Positions 28,394-37,480 of a stretch of DNA of 62,128 nt are shown piece by piece. Positions within the stretch are counted from its first letter, which is position 1. The number at the start of each line of letters is the position of its first letter. The DNA is taken from positions 1 to 62,128 of the forward strand of contig NZ_PPEG02000015.1 of assembly GCF_002899945.2 (NCBI RefSeq), read 5' to 3'. The notes below the pieces were generated by a model, which made no database searches, had not been told where the DNA came from, and worked only from the letters and a program-made list of their open reading frames with translations. Source of the DNA: Chryseobacterium viscerum. Its GTDB lineage: Bacteria; Bacteroidota; Bacteroidia; Flavobacteriales; Weeksellaceae. A program made the position numbers and the translations under genes.

Positions 28394-29347
28394 TTATGCG
28401 TAGGGTTTAATATAAAATACATGTGCATTATCATCTTCCTCTTTAAGTTCATCGTCTATAAAAACTGCTTTCCAATTTTCTTCTTCATTACAAAATTCCA
28501 ATTCACAATATTCTTTACAGCAAGCATTCAAATCATATATCTTAGTCATTGTAATAACAGCTATAGGATATAAAACTTCTTCACTTATTTCCAAAGCCAA
28601 GTCTATCACATTACCTTCCTCATACCGGTCAATAAATATCTGAAATTGCTTATATAGTTGGTTTTTCTTTTCTTCAATATTTTCACTACTTCCAATATAG
28701 ATTCCTGTTCTTCCAAAATTTTCTTTAAAACAATATTCCATTTCATTCCGCATTGTAGGAATAAATTCGCACTTTGGTATATCTTCATAAATTTCATTCC
28801 ATATATCGCTGTCGCTTAATTCTACTATATCAATATATGCTCTGTTCTCAACAAGCTTTTTAAGGAGGATTATCTTTCCTTCATAAGTATCTACTTCATA
28901 AATTTCTTTGTTAGTATGAAAACTAAGGTGATAGTCAAGAATTTCAACTCTATAATTTTTACTTTTTAATCCAGTATATTTCTCAAATGCAAATAAATAG
29001 CCATCATACTCGGGTAATCCATACTTATCACTAATAATATTGAATATCTTCCTGGAGGCTCCCTCTAGACCTGAATTTTTTAGCAAATCCAAAGCTTCTT
29101 CTTTTAAGATATTTAACACCTCTTCTTCCCTCCCTATCTTCAATTCAATATACTTCTGGGAAAGATAGCTTTTAAAATCCTTTAATATGAAGAAATAAGG
29201 ATCAGTACTATGTACTTCTCCTTTCGTCGAATCCCATAGTTTTGGATCAACTCCATATCCTATATTAAAATTCGTTTTAGCATTCTTATCATTAATATGA
29301 CAGTATAGATTTTTATCACTGCCTTTTAAATAATACTTAATATTCAT
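28394..29347 (-). CDS. Unknown protein with an integrase-arm-like N-terminus and an acidic C-terminus
   Basis: 317 residues, no recognised family. Its first ~50 residues ('IKYYLKGSDKNLYCHINDKN', 'NFNIGYGVDPKLWDSTKGEV') strongly recall the arm-DNA-binding domain at the start of Bacteroidota tyrosine integrases, including the 'G..V.P..W' turn. No catalytic R-H-R-H-Y residues follow. The rest is rich in Asp and Glu, with a Cys-rich patch 'ACCKEYCELEFC' near residue 280, which may bind metal. It lies beside the attachment-site fragment. A DNA-binding accessory to integration is possible; nothing else can be claimed. Confidence 0.6.
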   Translation of the reverse strand: MNIKYYLKGSDKNLYCHINDKNAKTNFNIGYGVDPKLWDSTKGEVHSTDPYFFILKDFKSYLSQKYIELKIGREEEVLNILKEEALDLLKNSGLEGASRKIFNIISDKYGLPEYDGYLFAFEKYTGLKSKNYRVEILDYHLSFHTNKEIYEVDTYEGKIILLKKLVENRAYIDIVELSDSDIWNEIYEDIPKCEFIPTMRNEMEYCFKENFGRTGIYIGSSENIEEKKNQLYKQFQIFIDRYEEGNVIDLALEISEEVLYPIAVITMTKIYDLNACCKEYCELEFCNEEENWKAVFIDDELKEEDDNAHVFYIKPYA

Positions 29348-29724
29348 TTTTAATTATTTATAAAAGTTAAATAAAAGATTAAATACGATTAAAGAAGGTA
29401 TGACATGTACTTCATATCTTCTAAAGTTAAGCTAATTTATACATCATGTCTTTCAATTCTCTCATCATGGCACCCTGTGGCAGCGTTTGGCCTTCAATCG
29501 CGCTATTAAATCAAAAAAGTAATTACATGCTTAAAACAGAAATAAGGGAAACAACATTTAGAAATTTTCAAAATCAACTTTAAGATTCTAGAATATCAAA
29601 AAAAAAACTATCGTTTAATTGGTGATTATGTTAAGAATCATTCACAACAAAAATAAATACAAACAATTGTTAATCAGTTAATTAATTATAATAATTATAT
29701 ATTTAACTCATTAAAAGACTAACA
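29348..29724. other. Intergenic region with one short coding remnant
   Basis: AT-rich gap between divergent genes. At about 29,430-29,510 a leftward, more GC-rich fragment reads 'AIEGQTLPQGAMMRELKDMM' with no start, so it is probably the tail of a lost gene. No hairpin is evident. Confidence 0.35.
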
Positions 29725-29997
29725 GTGGAACCATTAACAAAAGAAGACTTAAGGCAGTTTAAAATACAACTGCTCTATGAAATAAGACAGATACTGGACG
29801 AAAAAATGAAACCAGCATTAAATGACACAAATCCAGAATGGATACGGAGTAAATCTGTGCGTATTTTTATGAGTATGTCCCCTGCTACCTTACAAAACCT
29901 AAGGATTACGGGGAAAGTCAGGTTTAAGAAAGTTTTAGGATCATATTATTATAATTTTGAGGATTTAAAAAAACTATTTGAAAATGAAAAAAAATGA
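29725..29997 (+). CDS. Small helix-turn-helix protein of a mobile element (pair 2, first gene)
   Basis: A 90-residue paralogue of the protein at 24,588: 'WIRSKSVRIFMSMSPATLQNL' and 'FKKVLGSYYYNFEDLKKLFE' align through the HTH and wing. It starts at GTG; no nearby ATG is available. It overlaps the next gene by 20 bases, as in pair 1. Its duplicate on the other side of the integrase suggests two related elements or a duplicated module. Confidence 0.65.
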   Translation: MEPLTKEDLRQFKIQLLYEIRQILDEKMKPALNDTNPEWIRSKSVRIFMSMSPATLQNLRITGKVRFKKVLGSYYYNFEDLKKLFENEKK

Positions 29998-30304
29998 CAC
30001 AATTAACTGGTTGGAATTCTTGATTCAGACTACAGAAGATAAAAGACTTATTACTTGGCATATTCTAATTTTAATTGCAATTATTAAACTTGCTTATCTT
30101 CAAAATGAAGAACATATTATACGAGTTAGCAGAAGTAAGATTATGCATTACGGTAATATTAAAACTATCCCCACATACCATAAATATTTTAAAGAACTTC
30201 AAAATTTTGGTTATATAAAATATACACCATCTTATCATCCGGATTATCGAAGTACTATAGAGCTGCTGATTCCTCAAAACCCAACAGCAGAAATGAACAA
30301 CTAA
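29978..30304 (+). CDS. Small winged-helix-like partner protein (pair 2, second gene)
   Basis: A 108-residue paralogue of the protein at 24,844: 'DKRLITWHILILIAIIKLAY', 'RVSRSKIMHYGNIKTIPTYH' and 'KELQNFGYIKYTPSYHPDYR' match throughout. It has 11 extra residues at the C-terminus. Starts at ATGAAAATGAAAAAAAATG offer several Met codons; the third in-frame one is also possible. Function unknown. Confidence 0.6.
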   Translation: MKMKKNDTINWLEFLIQTTEDKRLITWHILILIAIIKLAYLQNEEHIIRVSRSKIMHYGNIKTIPTYHKYFKELQNFGYIKYTPSYHPDYRSTIELLIPQNPTAEMNN

Positions 30305-30551
30305 GGTGATTATATATTTCTATTTAAAGAGATTCTTTTAAATAGAACTCTTATATAATGGCGTCACCTTGACTTCAATATATATACTGAACAATCAATG
30401 ATACTGTGTACAACATGCATATGTATCTTACTAACTATCTGTTTATAAGAAAGTCCAAATTTTATGTGAGCAACACCGTAAAAAATGCAATTTTATACCG
30501 TCTTTAGTTATTACATTGTAAAATTTGACTTATTTTGCAGTAAAACATATT

Positions 30552-30768
30552 ATGACCGGACAAAGCAGCTCATATTTTCAAAAAAAATCACCCTTGCTGG
30601 ATCATTAATTGCTATAGGTATTGTGTTTGGGGACATTGGTACCTCGCATTATATACCTTAAATGCAGTTTTTCACCATAAAGTTATAACTGAAGTTATTG
30701 CGCTTGGCAGCTTAAGCTGTATTTTTTGGACACTTCTTTTCGGTATTGAAATAAAATTCAGAACGTAA
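30552..30768 (+). pseudogene. kup: Fragment of a Kup-type potassium uptake gene
   Basis: The start MTGQSSSYFQKK slips frame at an A-run. The adjacent frame gives 'KITLAGSLIAIGIVFGDIGT', the first transmembrane helix and GDIGTS motif of Kup transporters, then a further shift leads to 'YTLNAVFHHKVITEVIALG', 'SLSCIFWTLLF'. It ends after about 70 of the usual ~640 residues. Only the 5' end remains. Confidence 0.75.
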
Positions 30769-30808
30769 CCCTGCGGTAATAATTAATTCCTTATTTTGCT
30801 ACACTGTT

Positions 30809-32092
30809 CTAATAAAAATCATCCAGGATATCAGAAAGAAGAAGGTTTCCGAGATATTCATCGTTGTCTTCATCGTCTCCGTCCATCATATCCTTGTAAT
30901 CTCGATAATAAGCATATATAAACTGTGGAAAAGATTCGCGCGGAATAACTTGAATAACTTTGGCTATCAAGGCTTCATCCAGACAAAAAGAATAATCTGC
31001 AAATTCTAGAAATTGCATATCAGGATATTCCACCAATCGTAGCAGCAAATCAAGTTTTTGCGCTGGTACATCACCTTCACCGATTCCGCACAGAACTGCC
31101 AGTGTCGATTTGATCATAACCTCATCATCCTCTTCTACTGCTCGGATATATTTGTTAAGTTCCGGTTCACTTAGATGGATGTTATTTAACAGCATCGCAT
31201 ACTCTTCTTCGAATTGCTTAGTAATGCTATCATAATTTGCTTGGCTATGTTTGAAGACACCTGCATTCCTATCGATTTTGGGATTTATATCTTTGTAAAT
31301 GCGTTGCAAGTAGTCATTAAAAACACACCCTTCTTCTACCTCGATTATCTCCTCCCAATTCATTATACTGTCAAGAATATCATTTTTAAGACCTTCCTCC
31401 TGACTTGTCGCAACATGATAGATTAAATCCAAGTATGAGCTTTTATCACTTGGCACAAAGCACTGCTCAGTTTCACCAGCCTTTGAGAATACCATAAAAA
31501 GGTCTAAACGTCCAAAATTATTCCGGTCGAAAAATAAACGGAAAATAAGGTCCTTTTCAAAGGTAAACAGTGGAAGGCGAAAGCTGGTATTCTCCATCTC
31601 GTATATAATCGTCTTGCACAATTCTCCCTCAGCACGGATAGTATAATGTCCGGTCAGCAGGACCATACGCAAAACGATTTCCTCCAATTCTCTTCTTTCT
31701 TTTGAAAACATAAAGTCATTATCCACAGACATTTCTGCGGTATTACCCATCCAGCCCAAGAGCTCTCCTGCACTGATAGCTTTTCCGCCAAATGTCATTC
31801 CAAAATGAACTTTAAACAGCTCGGCGAATTGGCGCTCGGTAAGATCCCAACCGATTTTTAATACCACTTCCTTTATCGCCAACGCAGGGTCTTTCGATTT
31901 GTAACTATGTGCCAATTCAATTTTCATTCTGATCAGGTAATCTCGGGGTGTAGATTCAGTGTCACGTTTAAAGTCCCTGTTGAATTTTGAAGTTGAAATA
32001 TTGAAGGGCTTCCGCAGCTCATCGACCTCCTTAATTGAAATATTAACGATGTTCTCTTCCATATATGCTATAATCTCATTTATATAAGCCAT
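30809..32092 (-). CDS. AraC-type HTH protein with a large unknown C-terminal domain
   Basis: 427 residues. An AraC/XylS-type HTH lies at the N-terminus (about 1-105: 'RKPFNISTSKFNRDFKRDTE', 'TPRDYLIRMKIELAHSY', 'IKEVVLKIGWDLTERQFAEL', 'FKVHFGMTF'), whereas most AraC proteins carry it at the C-terminus. The remaining ~320 residues are helical, acidic and unrecognised, ending in a run of Asp and Glu. It lies 256 bases downstream of the ABC-ATPase operon on the same strand, so it may regulate or belong to that defence module, but no link is proven. Confidence 0.7.
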   Translation of the reverse strand: MAYINEIIAYMEENIVNISIKEVDELRKPFNISTSKFNRDFKRDTESTPRDYLIRMKIELAHSYKSKDPALAIKEVVLKIGWDLTERQFAELFKVHFGMTFGGKAISAGELLGWMGNTAEMSVDNDFMFSKERRELEEIVLRMVLLTGHYTIRAEGELCKTIIYEMENTSFRLPLFTFEKDLIFRLFFDRNNFGRLDLFMVFSKAGETEQCFVPSDKSSYLDLIYHVATSQEEGLKNDILDSIMNWEEIIEVEEGCVFNDYLQRIYKDINPKIDRNAGVFKHSQANYDSITKQFEEEYAMLLNNIHLSEPELNKYIRAVEEDDEVMIKSTLAVLCGIGEGDVPAQKLDLLLRLVEYPDMQFLEFADYSFCLDEALIAKVIQVIPRESFPQFIYAYYRDYKDMMDGDDEDNDEYLGNLLLSDILDDFY

Positions 32093-32347
32093 AATAACTT
32101 TTAATTCGGTTTATTCATTTTCAAAATTATCACTTTGCTTATTACCAAAAAAGGAAGTACAAAGGCAATTTAGGAAGTCTGGCGTCAAAAAATATTTACT
32201 GTCAAAAACTAAGATTTCATCAGATGAAGCTTGGCTAATTAAAGTTTGTTTTTAGTAAAATGAAAGGTGAGGTACGCAGAACAACACTTATTGACAACCT
32301 GTGAATCACCCCACCAAATAGCGAGAAAGCCTGTCGAGTCCATATAA

Positions 32348-34672
32348 TTACTGCCAGTCTCTCATATTAATATTTTTATTGCTTAACCCGAACTTATCAA
32401 ATTTATATCGAATAAATCTGGAATATTTGTCTTCATGAGTGGACAAGACAATCTGTTGATCAGCGAAATTGTATTTTAATAATTCAACAAGTGAATGTGC
32501 ATTGATTTCATCTAAAGTTTGTAAGGGATCATCAATAAAAATCATTCCCAATTGTGATTGGTTAAAAACTTTGTTTAATACCAACATAAGTGAGATTACA
32601 GTTGCCGATAGTTGCCCTGAACTCAGCGTAAAAGCCACTTCCTGATCTTTATAGCAAGGTGTAATATATAACTGTTTATCTTTCTTTTCCATTTCAAAAT
32701 CTATATTGAGTCCGGAACCAAGACTATGATTCTGCAGGATCTTACCTGTATAGATATGAAATGGAATTTTTATCTTTTCGACGATGCTATTTGTATATTT
32801 ATTGATTTGGGTGTCCATGTTTTCAGATAATTGGTTCAGCTTTGACCACGCCACATCCAATTTCTCTATTTTGTTTCTCCTTAAAGTAATATTATGACTT
32901 ATAGCATTATAAAAATGCAATTGCACATAATTTCGTTTATCAGTAATAGTTTCCTGAGAGATATCTTCCAATTCTTTAAAGCTGCCTCCAAAATAGTATG
33001 AAAAATCATTTCTTATTGCAGCCTGATCCAATGACTCGTCAATTATTGGCCTACTATTATTAATAAGCTGGAGAAGACTTTCCTTAGCTACCACCATATC
33101 TTCTATAGCTCTGTGATTAATTATTCCTAAAATCTTCTCTTTATCTTCATTGTCAAACAACTTCACAAAATTTTCGAATTCATCAGCTTTTCCAACAAAA
33201 TCTAGAAGTTCTGTAAAAAAATCATTGTCAACAAGGTCATTTCTTTCCTGTGTTAATGTCTGAACCTCTGCAAGCAGAAAGGGCGTTATCTTATTTAAGA
33301 TAGTTTCAGTAAAATCTTTCTTAGTACGCTCAAATGTGGTATTATTTTCTAAATAGCTCGCGAAGATCCTTGATTCAGTCTCTTCTATATGTTTTATCAA
33401 CTCCAAGGAAGTATGCCAGTCGTAACCACAGGTCGGGCACTCGCTGTCTTTAATGGGAATGATTTCTCTATACTGAATATTAATTTGTAGGAGCTTTTCG
33501 CGCTTTTCCTTCAGGTCGGATAGAATTCTATTGTCAGCACTAAGATTTTCTTCCATGGATAGAATAGTTTTGAGTGAACTACCATAACTTGGAAGATATT
33601 CATTTAAACCAATCTTTTGAGAAAGAAAATCGCTTTCGGTCTCTCCGCTAAGACTTTTAAAATCCAACTTTTCTATAAATGTAAGTATGCTTGTATTTCT
33701 TTTAATAATATTGTCTATATCCCTCCTTCTGCCATGTTCCTCTTTCAATAAATTGAAATTTTCTACTGCCCAATAATATCGTAAAAGAGTGTCACTGGCA
33801 TTGGTATTAATAAAAGAGGTAATGCTGTGGTTAGCTAGCACGTTCTTAACTTCTTCTCGATTGAGAATTAGGTAATCCAGTTTATTTAACTCCGAAAGAT
33901 ATTGCTGGTGAACATCAGGGTCTGTATTTTTCATTTCTTCCCGGTCCCACTCAAAGTCTTTATTTTTGAATAACCTGATATAAACAATATCCGATACTGC
34001 ATTGGAAACCGTTGATAGGTTATTTTTTTCCAATAGGTTGATTTCTTCCGTATAGGATTTAGTCTTCTTCTTTATCTGATCTTTTGTATCATTGACCTTT
34101 ACTAAAAGTAAACGCTCCTCTTCTCCGCCCAGCAAAGACTCCAATGTACTATATCGGTTCTTTGGATCTTTTTTCAAAAAATATGTGTTCTCATCCTGCT
34201 CCACGTAGTTGAGCAAGTTGAATAACGATTCAATATTTTCGAATTGAAGCAGCGTTTCCACTTCTGCTATAGTCGAATCTTCTTGGTTATCGTTGATGTA
34301 TAATTTCGACAACGTAAAAATTTTTCCGAAATTATTGTCAGCGGAGGAACTGCTGCTTGCCGCAGGAAATACACGTTTTATTTTTATAGTATTTCCATCA
34401 TCACCTCTTAGGATTGCTGAAATAATGATTTCTTGTTCATTGTATTTATGGATCGGGCTATCCCTAAATTTATACCTTTTATCTACAAAGGAAGTTTTTG
34501 ATTTTCTAGGGTTTCCGGCAAACAGAATTTCAATGGCTTCGAAACAGGTTGTTTTTCCATAACCGTTCGGACCATCATAGACGACCAGATGCTTTCCATC
34601 GAAGTTAAAATCGGCCTCAGTAATACACTTAAAATTTTTAATGTAAAGATTAGATATTTTGAATTTATTCAT
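32348..34672 (-). CDS. SMC/Rad50-like ABC ATPase of a three-gene defence-type operon
   Basis: 774 residues. Walker A GPNGYGKTTC at 34-43; two long coiled-coil arms around a zinc-hook-like CPTCGYDW near residue 413; ABC signature LSSGQLSATV near 680; Walker B 'LGMIFIDDPLQTLDE' near 709; switch His in 'LSTHEDKYSRF' near 741. This is the Rad50/SbcC/RecN clade of ABC ATPases that act on DNA. It is the last gene of an operon, its start overlapping the middle gene by 8 bases. The layout matches ABC-three-component (ABC-3C) systems, where this ATPase is thought to sense invading DNA and license an effector. Confidence 0.85.
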   Translation of the reverse strand: MNKFKISNLYIKNFKCITEADFNFDGKHLVVYDGPNGYGKTTCFEAIEILFAGNPRKSKTSFVDKRYKFRDSPIHKYNEQEIIISAILRGDDGNTIKIKRVFPAASSSSSADNNFGKIFTLSKLYINDNQEDSTIAEVETLLQFENIESLFNLLNYVEQDENTYFLKKDPKNRYSTLESLLGGEEERLLLVKVNDTKDQIKKKTKSYTEEINLLEKNNLSTVSNAVSDIVYIRLFKNKDFEWDREEMKNTDPDVHQQYLSELNKLDYLILNREEVKNVLANHSITSFINTNASDTLLRYYWAVENFNLLKEEHGRRRDIDNIIKRNTSILTFIEKLDFKSLSGETESDFLSQKIGLNEYLPSYGSSLKTILSMEENLSADNRILSDLKEKREKLLQINIQYREIIPIKDSECPTCGYDWHTSLELIKHIEETESRIFASYLENNTTFERTKKDFTETILNKITPFLLAEVQTLTQERNDLVDNDFFTELLDFVGKADEFENFVKLFDNEDKEKILGIINHRAIEDMVVAKESLLQLINNSRPIIDESLDQAAIRNDFSYYFGGSFKELEDISQETITDKRNYVQLHFYNAISHNITLRRNKIEKLDVAWSKLNQLSENMDTQINKYTNSIVEKIKIPFHIYTGKILQNHSLGSGLNIDFEMEKKDKQLYITPCYKDQEVAFTLSSGQLSATVISLMLVLNKVFNQSQLGMIFIDDPLQTLDEINAHSLVELLKYNFADQQIVLSTHEDKYSRFIRYKFDKFGLSNKNINMRDWQ

Positions 34673-35375
34673 CAGTGTCTATTTGAAATTGTGCTACAAA
34701 AGATTCGACATCCATATTCACTTCATAATTATCGTTGATGATCTCAAGCAAACTCTTCTCCTGATCTGATAATCCTTCCTCGAACAAGTTTGATATCGTT
34801 GTCAGTCCAAAACTTCCGCTTTGATAATTCAGGAAAGGAAGTTTGATAAAAAGATTCATGAGAAGCTGGTACCAGCTTTCCTCCCTATTATTGATAAAAG
34901 CACTATTCTGCAATGCCAGACTGTTTAATTTCTCTGGTAAGTTTTCATAGGCCGCATCATCAGTTTCAGAAGTTAGTTTTTCAAAATCACAACTGACGTA
35001 TGGCAAAATATACTTTTTTGCAATCTTGTAATTCTCCTCAATTTTATGGATATTTTTTAGTGTGTTCTCATCTTCTAGCGTACTCAATTCTACCACAATG
35101 ATACTTGATAGGTTAAAGTCTATGATGCTTCCGAAAGCCTTTACCTGCTCATAGCCTTTAATAGTGTCTAAATATGCATTAATGCCGTAATCCAATTTAT
35201 TCATATCCTCCTCTACACCAAGGCAATGCAATAACGTATTGTATGCTGAACAAATTAAAATATAGAAATCATCCCTGTCTTCAAAATAAAATAAAGTAGG
35301 ATTCAGCTTATCGTCAATTAATTCTAATGTTCGCAGCCCACTTGCAGTTGCTATTTGTTCTATTAGATTTTTCAT
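34665..35375 (-). CDS. Middle component of the ABC-ATPase operon (ABC-3C MC-like)
   Basis: 236 residues, mostly helical and acidic, without a catalytic motif that I can recognise. It overlaps the effector-like gene upstream by 4 bases (ATGA type) and the ATPase gene downstream by 8 bases, so the three are translated together. ABC-3C systems always carry such a small 'middle component' between effector and ATPase, thought to bridge them. The assignment rests on position and size rather than on sequence. Confidence 0.6.
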   Translation of the reverse strand: MKNLIEQIATASGLRTLELIDDKLNPTLFYFEDRDDFYILICSAYNTLLHCLGVEEDMNKLDYGINAYLDTIKGYEQVKAFGSIIDFNLSSIIVVELSTLEDENTLKNIHKIEENYKIAKKYILPYVSCDFEKLTSETDDAAYENLPEKLNSLALQNSAFINNREESWYQLLMNLFIKLPFLNYQSGSFGLTTISNLFEEGLSDQEKSLLEIINDNYEVNMDVESFVAQFQIDTDE

Positions 35376-36664
35376 GAATTTAGATCAGTTATAGTCTCAG
35401 ACAGTTTTTTTAGGCCATAATTCTTTATGGGATTAGTAATATCAATGGAAGGATCTAAAAAGGTATCGGGAACATCAGTTATATTTCTTATCAAGTCTGT
35501 TACTTTACTTTTATCATATGTTATTTGTTGCGTAACAATATAATCGACATCACTGAGGTTGTTTTCGTGAATGTTTTTAAAATACCCTTGAAGTTGAATT
35601 TTTTCAAAGCTCGTAGGAGGGTCACTGATATTGGAGCTTATGAGAGATAATTGATATTTCTCATCATTGTGGTCAAATACAAGATCCCTATAGCAGGGAG
35701 GAAAATCAATTCCTTCAATAGCTTTTGTAATTATGTTATAAATAAAGCCAGCATCCATATAGAGAGCCAGATCCTCACGGAAATCACGATCGCTTATAGC
35801 CTTGTGAGCATTAATCCGCTCCTTGATCAGTTTTTTCACACCATCAAATCCTAAATGATCCAAATTTTCACAGCACTGTTGCAACTTAGCATGCCACTGG
35901 GCCTCATTCGGGTCAGCCAGGTCATAAATTGGGATAGGTTCTGAAAGAATCTTTAAAAATGCCTTTACAATGGTAAGCCAAAAAAGATCACTATTCAAAG
36001 CAATATCTGACTTTTCGATCCACTTCTTGATTTCTCGAAGCGGAACAGACTTAACTTGCTTTGTACGGTGGCGTTCCTTTATGAGGTTAACGATATTATT
36101 GAGACAGAAATTCCTTTTTAATTCTATGTCCCCGCTACTTACGGTATCTGCTGGAAATATCTTCTTTATTTCTGTATCAATCTTATCTGAGATATTCTCT
36201 AATTTGTAAACACCATGTATTACAGCAAATTTATCAAATTCAATGGCTTGATAACGTTTATTGAAAGATGAATGATCTTGCTCATAGTCAATGATTACCT
36301 TATCCGTAATTAAAGAGCAATGAATCGGTCTTGTTCTTCTGTTCAGGCTGTAGAGTTCAATCTTCCTCCTTCCATCAGTAGGATCTTTTTTTACGGTTTT
36401 TGAATAGTGGTATTTATCTATCAACTCTGCGATAACATCTCTATATTTACTTAGCTTATCTGCATCTTTACTTAGATAAGCCTTAACCTGAAAAACCTCC
36501 AATACATTGGTTTTGAAAGAGAAATCCTCATCTTGTTCCAATCTCAAACAAAAATGCTCAGGAATATCTACCCCGCAAGTATTGATTATTTCAATTGCTT
36601 TGCATAAGGCAACTTCCCCTTGAAAAATATATCCTGACCAACTTGGTGTAGCGTCCGTACTCAT
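35372..36664 (-). CDS. Predicted nuclease effector of the ABC-ATPase operon (PD-(D/E)xK, QVK type)
   Basis: 430 residues. The N-terminal domain has 'WSGYIFQGEVALCKAIEII' (11-29), then RLEQDEDFSF (E43, D45, E46, D47) and, at the end of a strand, VFQVKA with Q59-V60-K61. The pattern 'GY.(Y/F)Q...AL ... E..DD ... QVK' is that of the DUF4297/Cap4-like restriction-endonuclease fold found in defence effectors. The rest (about 200-430) would be the ABC-3C C-terminal domain that binds the partners. First gene of the operon. DNA cleavage upon infection is the inferred role; no experiment is implied. Confidence 0.65.
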   Translation of the reverse strand: MSTDATPSWSGYIFQGEVALCKAIEIINTCGVDIPEHFCLRLEQDEDFSFKTNVLEVFQVKAYLSKDADKLSKYRDVIAELIDKYHYSKTVKKDPTDGRRKIELYSLNRRTRPIHCSLITDKVIIDYEQDHSSFNKRYQAIEFDKFAVIHGVYKLENISDKIDTEIKKIFPADTVSSGDIELKRNFCLNNIVNLIKERHRTKQVKSVPLREIKKWIEKSDIALNSDLFWLTIVKAFLKILSEPIPIYDLADPNEAQWHAKLQQCCENLDHLGFDGVKKLIKERINAHKAISDRDFREDLALYMDAGFIYNIITKAIEGIDFPPCYRDLVFDHNDEKYQLSLISSNISDPPTSFEKIQLQGYFKNIHENNLSDVDYIVTQQITYDKSKVTDLIRNITDVPDTFLDPSIDITNPIKNYGLKKLSETITDLNS

Positions 36665-36898
36665 TGTTCCAATTTAAAAGAATTCTATTTATTATCTAAT
36701 ACATCTTCATTAGCCGATGGCCATTATACTTAAAGAAGTTAGCAGTAGACGATACTGAACAAGTAGTTGTTTCATATAATACTGCTTTCCCTTTCTCAGG
36801 TTTCCTTTTATCCCATGGCTATTGCAATCTACGTTTTTTAAGAAAAGGTTACAACTAAATTTTTATCATACAAATCTAATTTAACAAGGCGACAAAAC

Positions 36899-37168
36899 AT
36901 GTCGTTTTATTTTAATTTCACTTCTTACGAGCCATCAAAAAAGCTAGAGATATGGTATCGTTCAAATTTACAAACGTCCATTGATCCTCCGTTACGGATT
37001 TCCACATCTGACACCTCGATTTTCGAAAAGGCAGATTTAAAAAGTAAGATTATTGAGACGTTTACCAAAAAAAAACTTTGGGAGCAGGAAGCCAATTGGG
37101 CTCTTTATCTTTTCCCGGAGATTCATATTGAATCAAGAGCGTTCTTCCACCGTCTTTATCTTTTTTAA
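36899..37168 (+). CDS. Hypothetical small protein, possibly truncated
   Basis: 89 residues, 'MSFYFNFTSYEPSKKLEIWY' to 'ESRAFFHRLYLF'. No family recognised. It stops in a T-run; one base fewer would add only nine residues before the next stop, so either it is a true small protein or a larger gene was cut here. It is divergent from the ABC operon and lies just before tRNA remnants. Confidence 0.4.
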   Translation: MSFYFNFTSYEPSKKLEIWYRSNLQTSIDPPLRISTSDTSIFEKADLKSKIIETFTKKKLWEQEANWALYLFPEIHIESRAFFHRLYLF

Positions 37169-37328
37169 ACTGCGGAAACATTGGTGAGCTAATCTGGTAT
37201 CAAAGCTATTTTTTACAATCCCTTATATTTTATAATCCTTTATTAAAATAACCAAAAAACATCAACAAAAATAAATCACTTAAAATTAGGCAGTTAAAAT
37301 AGATAATTGCACTAAATCACTTATAAAA

Positions 37329-37356
37329 GTGTTCGAGGATAATCCTGCCATGCTCA
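37329..37356 (+). tRNA. Degenerate 3' end of a tRNA gene (A)
   Basis: GTTCGAGG, then ATCCTGCCATGCTCA, looks like a T-loop and the 3' acceptor strand (CATGCTC plus A discriminator) with a small insertion. No 5' half is present. An intact terminator hairpin follows directly, as after a real tRNA gene. Could be the trace of integration or deletion. Confidence 0.35.
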
Positions 37357-37360
37357 CTTA

Positions 37361-37389
37361 AAGACTCACAATTTTTGTGAGTCTTTTTT
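37361..37389 (+). terminator. Rho-independent terminator after tRNA remnant A
   Basis: AAGACTCACAA (37,361-37,371) and TTGTGAGTCTT (37,375-37,385) form a perfect 11-bp stem with the loop TTT, followed by more T. The paired A-run makes it usable from both sides. Confidence 0.85.
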
Positions 37390-37447
37390 GTTTTTACCCT
37401 AATCTATATCAGACGGCATATCGTATCCCAATTTTTAATAGGCACAG

Positions 37448-37474
37448 TAAAGGCTTCGAATCCTTCTGCGATCA
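37448..37474 (+). tRNA. Degenerate 3' end of a tRNA gene (B)
   Basis: AAAGGCTTCGAATCCTT has the shape of a T-arm (TTCGAAT loop with a short stem), followed by CTGCGATCA, a plausible 3' acceptor strand with A discriminator. Upstream sequence does not fold into D- and anticodon arms. A terminator follows at 37,481. Confidence 0.4.
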
Positions 37475-37480
37475 CTTAAA

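Noticed and set aside
32348..36664. Gabija, Zorya or Septu assignment for the ATPase operon
   Set aside because: Gabija would need a TOPRIM-OLD protein and a UvrD-like helicase, Zorya needs MotAB-like genes, and Septu has a two-gene PtuA/PtuB layout with an HNH nuclease. None of these is present; the zinc-hook ATPase with two small partners fits ABC-3C better.
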